64,000 nucleotides of DNA from Neoalteromonas facilis (GTDB taxonomy: Bacteria; Pseudomonadota; Gammaproteobacteria; Enterobacterales; Alteromonadaceae), in assembly GCF_002807665.1 (NCBI RefSeq), contig NZ_PEAY01000005.1:1-64000 (forward strand), given 5' to 3'. This document shows, piece after piece, positions 25,601 through 33,910 of this stretch. How positions within the stretch are numbered: the stretch's first letter is position 1; each line of letters opens with the position of its first letter. The position numbers were made by a program, and so were the translations under genes. The notes under the pieces were generated by a model. It was not told where the DNA came from. It did no database searches and was given only the letters and a program-made list of their open reading frames with translations.

Positions 25601-27862
25601 ACGAATCGAACGTACCTAACAGCGAGTTTACCGCTCAAAGTAGTAACACGTTTATCAAGTGACCAATCACTGGCACATGAAAATATTAAAGAAGAATTAG
25701 CACGCAAACGAAACTTCACAAAGTTGCCATTAATACTTTCTGGGAAAAACACTGGCAAAAACTTGCTCTGCCTAAAAAAGGATTTAAGAAAGATAAACAA
25801 AGATATTAGCTCTCTAGCATTTGCGGGAAACGAAAAACGCGACGTAAAGCAAAAGAATCACCTCCTTAATGCGATTAATGAACTTTTTACCTCTGAAAAT
25901 AATTGGTCACTTCAAGCAGGTTTGGTAGCCGACTACGCACTATCGATGATTAAAAATGGTACCAAAGCTACTTCAGACCCTGCATATTCAACGGTGAGAC
26001 AATATTTAGGTACCATCATTAAAGTCCTTTTACCGCTAGACGAAAGGCCAATTGGCGTCGATCTCTTTCAACAAAATGCCGTGTTCTGGGAAGAAGTTTA
26101 TTGTGATGCATTAAGTCGAACTAGCGGTAAAAGTAAGGACGTCATGTGCACCGTGATTAAAGCCTTCCATGGTCTATTGTGCGAGAGCTACGGTTTCGAA
26201 GATATTGAGTGGAGCATTATCTTTGCTGCTGCGCAGAGCTCAAGTATTCCATTCAATATCGACGCGAATTTTATTTCTGAGAGCGAATATCTAGATCTAA
26301 TTGCCACTTTAAGTACTCTTGACTTTATTGACGAGCACGAGCGCTTACAACTGATAGCGCTTGTCGTTTTAGGCTATCGCGCTGCACTTCGCTATTTTGA
26401 AGCCTTTGGCCTATTGGCACGAGATGTCATCGACAATGAATGTCTCGAAATACTTATTCAGCAAAACATCATTCGCGGACTCAAAAGCGAAAACGGAAAG
26501 CGGGCATTTGTCAGCAATGAGTCTCTTCACGATGTCGAAAAACAAGCGTTAGAAGCGTTAATTATCTCAAAGATTGCAGAAAGAGAACGAGATGAATTAA
26601 CGCCACTCTTCAACAGCCAAAATGCTGTTGGCAGACAGTTAATATCGCCATCACGAACCATAGACATAATTCATAAGTGCCTACGCGGTATAACCGGCGA
26701 CGGATCGCTAAGGTTTCACCACTTCAGGCATAGCTATGTTGGTCGACAATTTTCGCAGAAATTTGAGTCACTACGAGAAGCATACGGCAAACAAGATATT
26801 GAAAATTTCAATACAAACATTTATCCGCTTAGACACATAGCGACCGCAGTTGGCCACTCAGACGAGTTAACGACACTCACTTCTTACACGCATTGTCATA
26901 GCGAACTTTTAAGAAATACTCTTACCGATTTTTCAAGTCATTTAACTGACGCTGGGCGAGACTATTGCCTTGCCAATAAAAGTGGCGCTGCGCTTAAACG
27001 AAGAAGTCGAGGAAACAAAAGCGAGTCATTTTCCGCATTGACAATAAACAAAAGGGTTTCGAAGCTTATCTCAACGCCACCATTTGAGACTCAAAAAAAA
27101 AGAGAAGTAACACAGGCTGGCCTTGATTTGAACGTTGCACATACTGAAGTGACGCTGATAGGCATCGCAAACAAGCTGCTTTGGTACTCACAATCTGCCA
27201 TCAACGCGAGCGCTATCGAAAACTGTAGCATGAATCGTTTCTTTGACAGCCATTCGGTCTTTGATGCTGCTGCTCAAGTAGAAATCAACTCCGGTTTTTC
27301 TATCTATAACCTCTTTCAAAAACAAAATGATGCTCTTAGCTATTCAGAAGCACATGATGTCGTTTCACATTTTAATAGAGAAGCTGAAACTCGCTTTTAT
27401 AAAGCACTAGAAAATCTTCAAAATTGCGATTGCCTTGACAAAAAGTTAAAGGACTTAAATCACGCATTAAACTTGTGGGTAGATACTTTTGATTTTGATA
27501 GTCAAACCAATTTGGTATTAAACGCAGCGGACGCAACAAGCCTGAAAGTGCTATTTGAATTCATCAAGAGCAATGTCGAACTAAGCGTCAAATTTAGCCA
27601 ACCAACCATCAAAGACACCTGGCCAGCTGCTTTCCTAAGCGATGTTGTGACGACTGTTGGAAAACTACCTGCTCGGACGGCAAAAATTAAAGCCCTACAG
27701 CAAATGATGGCGTCACTCAAAATCAACGCACTGTCAGACCGGCGACTTATCCACCGCGTCATCTTCATTCTAAACATTTACTTAAAGCTCATAACGTCAA
27801 GTGAGTCGATGATGAGTGAGCAAATTTCAAACAACTATATACAACTAAGGATTAAAAAATGA
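22631..27862 (+). CDS. Giant protein with two tyrosine-recombinase-like cores
   Basis: The 1743-aa protein carries two regions resembling tyrosine recombinase catalytic domains. The central one (about 520-690) has ATGHRPVEDP (Arg 534), NFTRHILATEL (the HxxR histidine is Asn 652) and IQLGHIYG, but no well-placed Tyr, so it looks degenerate. The second (about 1235-1425) appears complete: Arg 1254 in RYFEAFGL, a basic hairpin GLKSENGKR, HHFRHSY (His 1363, Arg 1366), VGHS (His 1409) and SYTH (Tyr 1419). Most site-specific integrases are 300-450 aa. It overlaps an upstream small ORF and a downstream 299-aa gene by 4 bp each. It probably mobilises the surrounding genes; the N-terminal 500 and C-terminal 300 residues are unassigned. 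Confidence 0.75.
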   Translation: MTNFRDRLILPLSHYAAPEYKKVLDKLEDTLGIDHHFKGRFILAERLIELFSFDLNHSESLQSIKKETLCALKSVLEDDQYSTPPTHSYNKQNLISGTKIRYPVPALIFAKLELIGDSKHKYELGLTKLLCDLLCASIFRHNLELVNFAYDIRSFISDRACSPLPLAWYAQIGCDREDLNKAIDKANRATENGNLNSKEKRFIKVLIRLFDVHLEILSQSDAPQNGLLDNSKGSEIDHEKSSKHWIQKCQFLTPNDYRRLTAIERKHFVSALVSALKGDCDSERNSAGLLFISYLTGQYLEDVFNFKKSTTGEITEHGLYRRKISRPVDGYTPDFKTPSQLAVADEVLLPFPEFLQEWLAHIPVRKQCILNSLFKGKEDATEGIKRLLRKIRKFPQCQRIKMDKVPAALHLELQLLYRDESLSFLLASKPSQAHAYLGYYVSHEIQRLKEAYNKATQNLLTEDFYVPSDPNPLSESCDAKIVTLPHPSRNDIDCLRKSILNEISLAKDCKNIIEIHNRYTDYCLSLLFLATGHRPVEDPFGSLEQIDLENGLIAISDKSTSASSIWRIAALSNSAVKQVEYYLSYLKALPSKLFENQALRNLAHKLEAALSEKSSNFPLFFYLDDANPHQFISITQKILKEQFKNYWRWPVNFTRHILATELMKLLPSGDLVKIQLGHIYGPQHPFGVRSTISCLDALNIIRPCIESFLLEHDWRPIVSPIRKTTSLPKLAQPIQDPKRKLGYEKRQKVSEMNKAAARHHLKQTIVEHFHKRKISQLNVDELTFLEELYVTKRDKQKLTQRCLAKIRKELALRLSKTREFASARSEATPFSALTLKYYADAQSLRSQFLSYLNKQSLSDIELYTRLAEITVSAALLGGMSYEPFIQRLPSMLNTSLFKIDDSIIIDFTQCSDDPEYRYQWSADAITSGLILAYLKITNGKSYRFSTSKFTKALSQLLLSLHVKANYPSSYLAHSANCLAIIELPGCLRGYTNRTYLTASLPLKVVTRLSSDQSLAHENIKEELARKRNFTKLPLILSGKNTGKNLLCLKKDLRKINKDISSLAFAGNEKRDVKQKNHLLNAINELFTSENNWSLQAGLVADYALSMIKNGTKATSDPAYSTVRQYLGTIIKVLLPLDERPIGVDLFQQNAVFWEEVYCDALSRTSGKSKDVMCTVIKAFHGLLCESYGFEDIEWSIIFAAAQSSSIPFNIDANFISESEYLDLIATLSTLDFIDEHERLQLIALVVLGYRAALRYFEAFGLLARDVIDNECLEILIQQNIIRGLKSENGKRAFVSNESLHDVEKQALEALIISKIAERERDELTPLFNSQNAVGRQLISPSRTIDIIHKCLRGITGDGSLRFHHFRHSYVGRQFSQKFESLREAYGKQDIENFNTNIYPLRHIATAVGHSDELTTLTSYTHCHSELLRNTLTDFSSHLTDAGRDYCLANKSGAALKRRSRGNKSESFSALTINKRVSKLISTPPFETQKKREVTQAGLDLNVAHTEVTLIGIANKLLWYSQSAINASAIENCSMNRFFDSHSVFDAAAQVEINSGFSIYNLFQKQNDALSYSEAHDVVSHFNREAETRFYKALENLQNCDCLDKKLKDLNHALNLWVDTFDFDSQTNLVLNAADATSLKVLFEFIKSNVELSVKFSQPTIKDTWPAAFLSDVVTTVGKLPARTAKIKALQQMMASLKINALSDRRLIHRVIFILNIYLKLITSSESMMSEQISNNYIQLRIKK

Positions 27863-28758
27863 ATCACCGAATGCATCATCTGATCAGCATACACGAATGC
27901 AATATTTCTGAATTAAACGGCAATCTAAGTTGGTCCCCAGTCGACGAAAGAACCCAGAAGGCTGCACGCGAACATCTAGAAAATATCAGAGCAGCTTTGT
28001 TCTCAAAATTTTCAACTAAGATAAACGACAACATGGTTATTTTCACAATCATCAAGGAGATAAAGAAAGACAGCAACTCACTTCAATTATCGCTCATCGC
28101 ACAGACACGAAATATGAACATGCCGCAGAAGACCTGGTTAAACATAATGCAAGAGTGTGAAAGCATGATCCAATCTAGTTTAGATGCGGTGGCTGATTTG
28201 GCTGATAGCCCAAATATTGATTCCATCGAAGTAAAAATAAAAAACCTTGCTCAACAGAACCTACTCGATACTGACAGCAGCATCAAAACAAAAGAATTAG
28301 CGGTCTCAAATAACACCGAAGCTAGAATATTAAAGTCGTTCCTCAAATTCAGCCGAAACCTACCCGAACGAGCGACTCAATGCGATCTCAACGGAGTGAC
28401 ATTGACAATCCCGCGCCTTGCCAACAGCACGCCAGAAATCGTAAGCGCAGAAACTATTACTCATATAGCCTACGTTAATGGCATGATCTGGAGTGACACG
28501 CACGTTAAATTGTCAAAAGCGACATGTAACGATTTTCTGATTCCGAGGGACCGAACAGTTACCTATGAAGAATCTATTAAATGTGAACTATTGGATTTAG
28601 AACGAAATAACAGCGGAAAGCCAGTTAAACTCAAATTAGTCGTCGAAACTGACAACTTAAATAATAGGAGAATTAGTCATGTAGCGGACATAGTAGAAGT
28701 CATCGAAAATAACTTAAGCTCTGATAAGTTTGATGATCTTTTTATTGATGACGAATGA
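27859..28758 (+). CDS. Hypothetical partner of the giant recombinase (299 aa)
   Basis: The soluble protein begins inside the stop region of the recombinase gene (ATGA overlap), so it is translationally coupled to it. The middle is helical (about 60-170), the end is strand-rich and acidic (DKFDDLFIDDE). I recognise no family or catalytic motif. By position it is likely a recombination directionality factor or structural accessory; that is inference. Confidence 0.65.
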   Translation: MNHRMHHLISIHECNISELNGNLSWSPVDERTQKAAREHLENIRAALFSKFSTKINDNMVIFTIIKEIKKDSNSLQLSLIAQTRNMNMPQKTWLNIMQECESMIQSSLDAVADLADSPNIDSIEVKIKNLAQQNLLDTDSSIKTKELAVSNNTEARILKSFLKFSRNLPERATQCDLNGVTLTIPRLANSTPEIVSAETITHIAYVNGMIWSDTHVKLSKATCNDFLIPRDRTVTYEESIKCELLDLERNNSGKPVKLKLVVETDNLNNRRISHVADIVEVIENNLSSDKFDDLFIDDE

Positions 28759-28859
28759 CTACAGTGTGGGACGCCTTGTAGGCAAATTGAACGTGAGTGA
28801 GACTCTAGATTTAAAGGCTACTGTCAAAAAAGATCTAATAAAGAATAAAAAAGAGAGTG

Positions 28860-28889
28860 ATCAGCAAACAGCAAGCTAGGTTTGCTGAT
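28860..28889. terminator. Hairpin between convergent genes, possible bidirectional terminator
   Basis: ATCAGCAAAC and GTTTGCTGAT form a perfect 10-bp stem around a 10-base loop at the junction of two convergent genes, overlapping the last codons of the minus-strand one. There is no clear T-run on either side, so termination would be inefficient or factor-assisted. Confidence 0.4.
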
Positions 28890-29292
28890 GATGCAACATT
28901 TCTAAAGCATTTATTCGTTTAAAGACTTCATACAGATTAGCCATCGAGCCTTCGACCATCAGCGACAAGGGCGTGCGGCCATTGAAAAATGGATTGTGGT
29001 TTTCCATGTTAACAAATCCGTAAATATTTTTCGGATTTTCAAACACCGTCCTGAGTGAAGCATGAATATTCAGAACATAGCTCGCGCGATCGGCCTGGTC
29101 TCTACTCAACCTCACGATTTCTTTACGCTTGACTCGATTGATAGTCGCAGTCGATACACCCAATATGCTTGACATCTGCGCCGGCGTTGCATTCCATTTT
29201 CTTAAGACATTTATTGCGACATGAAGCCCTTTTGATAACTGTTCGGGAGAGGCAGCTTCTTCGGTTTGTGTATTAGCTATTATTGTATTCAT
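28876..29292 (-). CDS. Orphan Xre/MbcA/ParS-family antitoxin-like protein
   Basis: The 138-aa protein has an N-terminal helix-turn-helix (KWNATPAQMSSILGVSTATI) and the C-terminal toxin-binding motif of the MbcA/ParS/Xre family (NPFFNGRTPLSLMVEGSM, then LYEVFKRINAL). Such proteins normally precede a RES-domain toxin that degrades NAD+, but downstream lies only a convergent gene. It may be an orphan antitoxin that counteracts RES toxins elsewhere, or a stand-alone regulator. Confidence 0.75.
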   Translation of the reverse strand: MNTIIANTQTEEAASPEQLSKGLHVAINVLRKWNATPAQMSSILGVSTATINRVKRKEIVRLSRDQADRASYVLNIHASLRTVFENPKNIYGFVNMENHNPFFNGRTPLSLMVEGSMANLYEVFKRINALEMLHHQQT

Positions 29293-29427
29293 ATAACCCT
29301 GTTACGACGCGCGCTAACGCTCACTAAAGAGTTAGTGAGTTTGTGATTTTCGTATTTTTAAATTTAGTACCTATTCGCTAAAAGTTAAACTCAAATGTAA
29401 GCAAAAGAAAAACAGGAATAACCAGTA

Positions 29428-29445
29428 TGGACATCTAGACGTCCA
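29428..29445. promoter_or_regulatory. 18-bp near-palindrome in a divergent gap
   Basis: TGGACATCTAGACGTCCA is an 18-bp palindrome with one mismatched pair, in the 317-bp gap between the orphan antitoxin and the next plus-strand gene. It could be the operator for the antitoxin-like regulator. Nothing else was recognised in the gap. Confidence 0.35.
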
Positions 29446-29609
29446 CATGTTAACTTAATATCTGATCAATCAAACATTAAGAGTAAGTCGCCAGACTTCA
29501 CCAACCTGTTCTCGTCGAATAAGGTGGTTTCCATCAAACATGATGGGATGTGTCCTAAATATAGGAAAATGGAAAAGGCGATGTGCTCATGCAAAAGGAA
29601 ACACTAAGC

Positions 29610-29891
29610 ATGAATCTATATCTAGTCATTTTTCAACGCGGTAATGATAAAGTTACTCAGTTCGTTGTATCAGAGAAAGAGAGTTATATCCGTCGATATG
29701 TAGAACAGCATAAACCCGACGTGTCGATACTTGGAATATTGTCAGGTATTAAACACGCGCGAGGAATAAGCACAATTCAAAAGTCAATGCTCAAGCCTGT
29801 AGAGAAAAAGGAAGTTTCAAAAGATAAAGCCTTTGTGATTGTTGGCGGGCTGAATACGTTGCGTCCGAAACCAAGGAGCCATAATGAGTAA
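29610..29891 (+). CDS. Hypothetical 93-aa protein before the nucleotidase
   Basis: The protein (MNLYLVIFQRGNDKVTQFVVS...) has a strand-rich N-terminus and a basic tail; no family recognised. It overlaps the start of the deoxyribonucleotidase gene by 8 bp, so the two form a coupled unit. In-frame ATGs lie 7 and 9 codons upstream; the chosen start begins at the hydrophobic first strand. Confidence 0.5.
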   Translation: MNLYLVIFQRGNDKVTQFVVSEKESYIRRYVEQHKPDVSILGILSGIKHARGISTIQKSMLKPVEKKEVSKDKAFVIVGGLNTLRPKPRSHNE

Positions 29892-30408
29892 TCAAATGAA
29901 AAGGAAACTAACAGTTTATGTCGACATGGACAATGTACTAGTCGACTTCCCGTCAGCCTTTCCTAAGCTACCTCCCGAGATACTGAAGAAGTATGACAAT
30001 CGACTTGATGAAGTAGAAGGGATCTTCAGTTTAATGGAGCCTATTGAGGGTGCGATTGATTCTTTCAATGAATTATCGACAATCTGCGATACCTATATCC
30101 TGTCCACATCCCCATGGGAGAACCCATCAGCATGGTCAGATAAATTATTATGGGTTAAGAAACACTTAGGTAAAGCAGCATATAAAAGACTCATTTTGAG
30201 TCACAACAAGCATCTAAATGAGGGCGACTATTTAATCGATGATAGAACCGCCAACGGAGCAGATCGATTCAAAGGCACTCACATTCACTTTGGTAAAGAA
30301 GAATTCCCAAATTGGCATTCAGTTATGAAACATATGCGACATGTTGCAAATGGAGGGCTGAATATTAATGACGCTCAATGCCTTTTAACGAGAAAACCTG
30401 AGGATTAG
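29884..30408 (+). CDS. 5'(3')-deoxyribonucleotidase-like HAD phosphatase
   Basis: The 174-aa protein has the HAD motif I VYVDMDNVLVDF (nucleophile Asp and acid/base Asp), motif II STSPW, Lys in KRLILSHNKH and motif III YLIDDRTANG. This matches the NT5C family that dephosphorylates deoxyribonucleoside 5'-monophosphates. An AAGGAG lies before the ATG inside the preceding gene. Such enzymes are common in phages and mobile islands, where they adjust dNTP pools; here its use is unknown. Confidence 0.82.
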   Translation: MSNQMKRKLTVYVDMDNVLVDFPSAFPKLPPEILKKYDNRLDEVEGIFSLMEPIEGAIDSFNELSTICDTYILSTSPWENPSAWSDKLLWVKKHLGKAAYKRLILSHNKHLNEGDYLIDDRTANGADRFKGTHIHFGKEEFPNWHSVMKHMRHVANGGLNINDAQCLLTRKPED

Positions 30409-30632
30409 AAGCCATCGCTATTTTTATGCTGAGGTTTAGTTGTAAGTGAGGCCGCTAATTTTCGTCTAGCTTCAGCACACTCTTCCTTCGTAACGCCGCT
30501 AGCCCATACTGATCCCCAAAATTCCTCCTGTGTTGGTCTACGTTTTTTATCGATGAGGTCCTGAGGCATATCATAAATCGGAGCATTTGAGGCAGATTGT
30601 CGAGATGTTTTGATGAACTGATACATTGACAT
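30405..30632 (-). CDS. Hypothetical 75-aa protein
   Basis: A small, charged protein (MSMYQFIKTSRQSASNAP...) containing RPTQEEFWGSVWASGVTKEEC; no family recognised. It converges with the nucleotidase gene and overlaps its end by 4 bp. Confidence 0.5.
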   Translation of the reverse strand: MSMYQFIKTSRQSASNAPIYDMPQDLIDKKRRPTQEEFWGSVWASGVTKEECAEARRKLAASLTTKPQHKNSDGF

Positions 30633-30669
30633 TCACTCTCTTCCCAAGATTAAAGTCAGGGCAAATCGT

Positions 30670-30849
30670 CTAAGTGACTTCTTTAGAAAGCCTTTTTTGA
30701 CTTGAACCTTCACTCTTCACAACTGTGCTAGGGTGTTCGGCGAGTCCTGAGATACACATTCCATCGGATGACATAATACAAAAGAAGTCTCTGTAGTAGA
30801 TATCATAATCCTCGTTTGAAGATTTTGGCTTAGGCAGCGCTTTCTCCAT
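30670..30849 (-). CDS. Possible 59-aa protein
   Basis: An ATG-initiated frame (MEKALPKPKSSNEDYDIYYRD...) with plausible composition and two Cys residues around an SSDGMC segment. It lies just upstream of the 75-aa gene on the same strand. No family and only a weak ribosome-binding site, so the call is tentative. Confidence 0.35.
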   Translation of the reverse strand: MEKALPKPKSSNEDYDIYYRDFFCIMSSDGMCISGLAEHPSTVVKSEGSSQKRLSKEVT

Positions 30850-31068
30850 TGTGTGTAATCCATCAAAAATTAAATTCAGGAACAGTGTAAATATAGCACT
30901 AGTCTTCTTTTAATAATTTTTAATACCAATATCATAATGGTAACTTTGCTTTATCATGTAAACTTAAACAATATATGATGAATTGCGGAACGATTTTCCT
31001 TGCCATTTATCTACCTAGGCGAAAAATTACTCGGCCCAAAATTGAAACACCAGAAAGGATTCTGCTTC

Positions 31069-32091
31069 ATGAAACGCCCACGGATCATCATTCTACTATC
31101 AATCCTCATTTCATTAGTCGCACATTCAAATGAAATAAGAGGTGAAAGCCTCATCAATAAGTCGGCGCCATGTTTCAAAGGTGTTTTTGCAGATCATGAA
31201 AGCTGGAAAGAACAACTAATGAAGGGGCGCGAAGGTGAAGATAGAGCCAAGCGAGAGGCCGCATTTGATGCCGCATTCCCTAAAAGTACATTTGAATACT
31301 ATCGAGACAATCTCGACTGCAAGACGATCATATACAAAGTGGATGGCTTTGACATAAACGGCTACTACATGTTTAGCAAAACAGGGCAAGAGAAAAAGCC
31401 GGTGCTCATTGTTAACCGAGGTGGTAACGGATTTTTTGGCTCCTGGAACTTTGGTAGTGTGATGATGCTGCTAATGCCTTTTGCCGATGCAGGTTATGCT
31501 GTTATCGCTAGCAACTATCGGGGCAACCTTAGAGGCGAGATGAATCTAAAATTCAATAAAGGAGTTGATGAGTTCGGCGGCTCTGATATTCGCGACGTTT
31601 TAAGTCTGATATCCATCATTGATGAAATGCCCAACACCAATAAGCAGGACATATCTATGTTAGGTATCAGCCGAGGTGGCATGCAATCATTGGTAGCTGC
31701 TAGTCAGACAGAGCGGGTAAAGGCAGTAGTCACACTCGCCGGCATTTCTGATCTTTGGCTAATGGAAGAGAGAGACGATAATTTTGCAACCATGTTGAAA
31801 AAGCGTATCCAATATACCGACGAAACAAAAGACAACGAATTTCACAAACGGTCACCCGCTCGATGGTATGGCGAAGTCGGACACGCACCACCTGTGTTAA
31901 TTATTCACGGCGATAAAGATGAGCGCGTGGATATTAGAAACGCGTATCGTTTAGCAGAGCAGTTAAAGAAATCAGATGTGCCATATGAATTCATGATCAT
32001 TGATGGAGCGAAGCACAACCTGCCTTCTTATTGGCCAAGCTTGTTGCCCAAAATTGATGAATACCTAAAGGCCATCAGTTTTAGCGAATGA
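31069..32091 (+). CDS. Secreted alpha/beta hydrolase (prolyl-oligopeptidase-like)
   Basis: The 340-aa protein has an N-terminal signal peptide (MKRPRIIILLSILISLVAHS). The hydrolase fold follows: NRGGNG near the oxyanion loop, nucleophile Ser in LGISRGGMQS, Asp in IHGDKDERVD and His in DGAKHNLPS, as in S9/dienelactone-hydrolase-like enzymes. I chose the ATG behind AAAGGA that starts the signal peptide; 23 more codons upstream are in frame. Periplasmic or exported; substrate unknown. Confidence 0.8.
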   Translation: MKRPRIIILLSILISLVAHSNEIRGESLINKSAPCFKGVFADHESWKEQLMKGREGEDRAKREAAFDAAFPKSTFEYYRDNLDCKTIIYKVDGFDINGYYMFSKTGQEKKPVLIVNRGGNGFFGSWNFGSVMMLLMPFADAGYAVIASNYRGNLRGEMNLKFNKGVDEFGGSDIRDVLSLISIIDEMPNTNKQDISMLGISRGGMQSLVAASQTERVKAVVTLAGISDLWLMEERDDNFATMLKKRIQYTDETKDNEFHKRSPARWYGEVGHAPPVLIIHGDKDERVDIRNAYRLAEQLKKSDVPYEFMIIDGAKHNLPSYWPSLLPKIDEYLKAISFSE

Positions 32092-32208
32092 GAAGCACCA
32101 CTTGCCACTGGCTTTCAAACTCGTCATCAAAACACGTATTCGCGCGATGCAATTGACCTACAAGCTCAATTCTATGTAGTATGAAACTAGAAATGCAGAG
32201 GATTTAAT

Positions 32209-32337
32209 ATGCCAGAACAAGCACAGAAGGTATTGGCTAGAGCCAGCGCACTTGCATCTGCAGCCAGAGCCAAAGCTTTGATAAAAGAAAGTAGAGAGCG
32301 TAATCAGCGTAAACAAAAAGCGAACGAGCAAAGCTAA
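32209..32337 (+). CDS. Small basic Ala/Lys/Gln-rich peptide (42 aa)
   Basis: ATG behind AGAGG opens a frame coding MPEQAQKVLARASALASAA followed by a Lys/Arg/Gln-rich helix. The composition suggests an amphipathic, positively charged helix. No family recognised. Good ribosome-binding site but short, so moderate confidence. Confidence 0.4.
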   Translation: MPEQAQKVLARASALASAARAKALIKESRERNQRKQKANEQS

Positions 32338-32374
32338 CAACGTTTTTGCATACCGTTGAAAAAGAGCAACCCAG

Positions 32375-33139
32375 CTAAAAATCAATAGCGATGTTGCAAG
32401 CCTTCATCATCCGGCCCACTACGCGCCTTTCAGATGAATGATAAGACAGACCGTATTTATTCATTATTAGTTGATAACGCTTTAGGTAATCACATCGATA
32501 TGAGTGATTGGGCGGCATCCAGTCTGCAGGTCCTTTTGCTCCCTTCTCCTGATTAGTATTGTCTTCGACAGGTATAAGATTCAGAGGATCATTGGCAAAT
32601 TGTTCTTTTAAACTAGGAGACCACGCATAAGCGCCACGCGAGTGAGCAGCGGCTAAAGGAACAATGTGGTCAATATCAACATCGGAAGCTTTCGTCCACG
32701 TTTTGTCTGTATAAGGGTCATACCATTTACCCGTTTTTACAGTACATGCCTTTGCGTTCGTAAATGTCACCTCTACCTGAGAGGTCGAAATGAGAATTTC
32801 CTGACGAGTATTCTGGCAATCTCCATCAAAATCTGACCAATGCTTGTAATCATTCCGGTCATAGAGAGTAACAAAATCTCGTCCTTCGATGATAGCGTCA
32901 TTGGTTGCATCCTCTACCATATCAGCGGCTGACTTTGACGGGACATACCCCTTCGGTAATCGTCCTCCTGCTTCTATGCAGGCTTCTACGCTTTTAAATG
33001 TAACCTTGTTACTCGTCTTTGCATACCATGGTGAATCGGGAGGGTGACATATTCCAGAGCGAGATTGCTTTACCACTCCAAATGTACTTGAAGAAAAGCA
33101 AATCAACATTAAAGCAATCAGTAATGCTTGTGTATTCAT
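32375..33139 (-). CDS. Secreted HNH-family nuclease (DUF1524/GmrSD-C-like)
   Basis: The 254-aa protein has a signal peptide (MNTQALLIALMLICFSSSTFG) and a C-terminal HNH domain: DVDIDHIVPLAAAHSRGA provides the catalytic His, with DPLNLIPVEDNTNQEKG (Asn) and WMPPNHSYRCDYLKRY after it. This is the arrangement of exported DUF1524 nucleases. It probably degrades extracellular or periplasmic DNA for scavenging or defence. No immunity gene is adjacent; the small plus-strand peptide lies about 40 bp beyond its end. Confidence 0.8.
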   Translation of the reverse strand: MNTQALLIALMLICFSSSTFGVVKQSRSGICHPPDSPWYAKTSNKVTFKSVEACIEAGGRLPKGYVPSKSAADMVEDATNDAIIEGRDFVTLYDRNDYKHWSDFDGDCQNTRQEILISTSQVEVTFTNAKACTVKTGKWYDPYTDKTWTKASDVDIDHIVPLAAAHSRGAYAWSPSLKEQFANDPLNLIPVEDNTNQEKGAKGPADWMPPNHSYRCDYLKRYQLIMNKYGLSYHSSERRVVGRMMKACNIAIDF

Positions 33140-33229
33140 GTGTGCTCCATGAGCCTAAATAAGATGCTATCTATTTATCAGGTATGCTTGCATCATAGTA
33201 TGGGATCCGAAAGTACAAAGCTTAGGAAT

Positions 33230-33889
33230 CTATTCCTTCACCACTGGGTAACTAGCCTCTCCCCATACCACGTCAGTACTATCTAGCATTATTTCTATAG
33301 TGTAAGGCACAAACTTAGCTAGGAAATTAACAGCATCTCTCTTTTGGTCGATGTTTACTTTACTATCCCAAGTTGCACCCCCGTGTATCATTTGATTTCT
33401 AAGGGTGTATAGCCGTGAGAAAATGATGCCTAGGACTGCAGCAGTATCTTTGTTACCTAGAGCCTTACTAGCGGAGGATTTCGAAGCATCAAATTCTTCT
33501 TGCCACTTTTCTTTAGTTTTTTCACCGCGCTGAAAGTCCCAAAATCCGGCATGCACAAATTTGTTGTTCAACAACATTCGAATCGAAGATGTGAACTCCC
33601 TCCAAACCAGATCCGATAATCGGCTTTGATTGTCCAGCTCACACAACCGAGACAAAAAATTTCGAAAGGTCTCTTGCTCAGAAAACAATTTATTGTCATG
33701 GATCTGATGCGCATATGCTGAGTTAAAAGCGATCCATAAAAAAATGAACTTAGCATCTAAATCATCCACTTCCGCCTCTGCTCTCTTCAGCCAACTGAGT
33801 GCTCGATGGACTCTTAACGCGAGATTCTCACTATGCCCATCTCGCTCTGCTCGTTGTCGAGCTTTAAGTTTACTATGGCTTATTATCAT
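33230..33889 (-). CDS. HEPN-domain protein, probable RNase
   Basis: The 219-aa all-helical protein carries RNQMIHGGATW near residues 165-175, the R-x4-H signature of HEPN ribonucleases, and the IFLWIAFNSAYA helix typical of a HEPN subgroup. HEPN proteins often cut RNA as toxins or abortive-infection effectors. It follows the NYN-domain gene by 21 bp, so the two putative RNA-processing proteins are co-transcribed. A GTG/ATG choice at the start is not critical; the first Met follows a basic stretch. Confidence 0.68.
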   Translation of the reverse strand: MIISHSKLKARQRAERDGHSENLALRVHRALSWLKRAEAEVDDLDAKFIFLWIAFNSAYAHQIHDNKLFSEQETFRNFLSRLCELDNQSRLSDLVWREFTSSIRMLLNNKFVHAGFWDFQRGEKTKEKWQEEFDASKSSASKALGNKDTAAVLGIIFSRLYTLRNQMIHGGATWDSKVNIDQKRDAVNFLAKFVPYTIEIMLDSTDVVWGEASYPVVKE

Positions 33890-33910
33890 GCGAACTTCCC
33901 AACAGTTTAA

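Noticed and set aside
22631-28758. Assignment of the recombinase and partner to the gamma-mobile-trio
   Set aside because: The number and sizes of genes do not fit what I remember of GmtY/X/Z and I cannot run a search.
29428-29445. 18-bp palindrome as a MetJ box
   Set aside because: It has only partial AGACGTC similarity and no methionine gene nearby.
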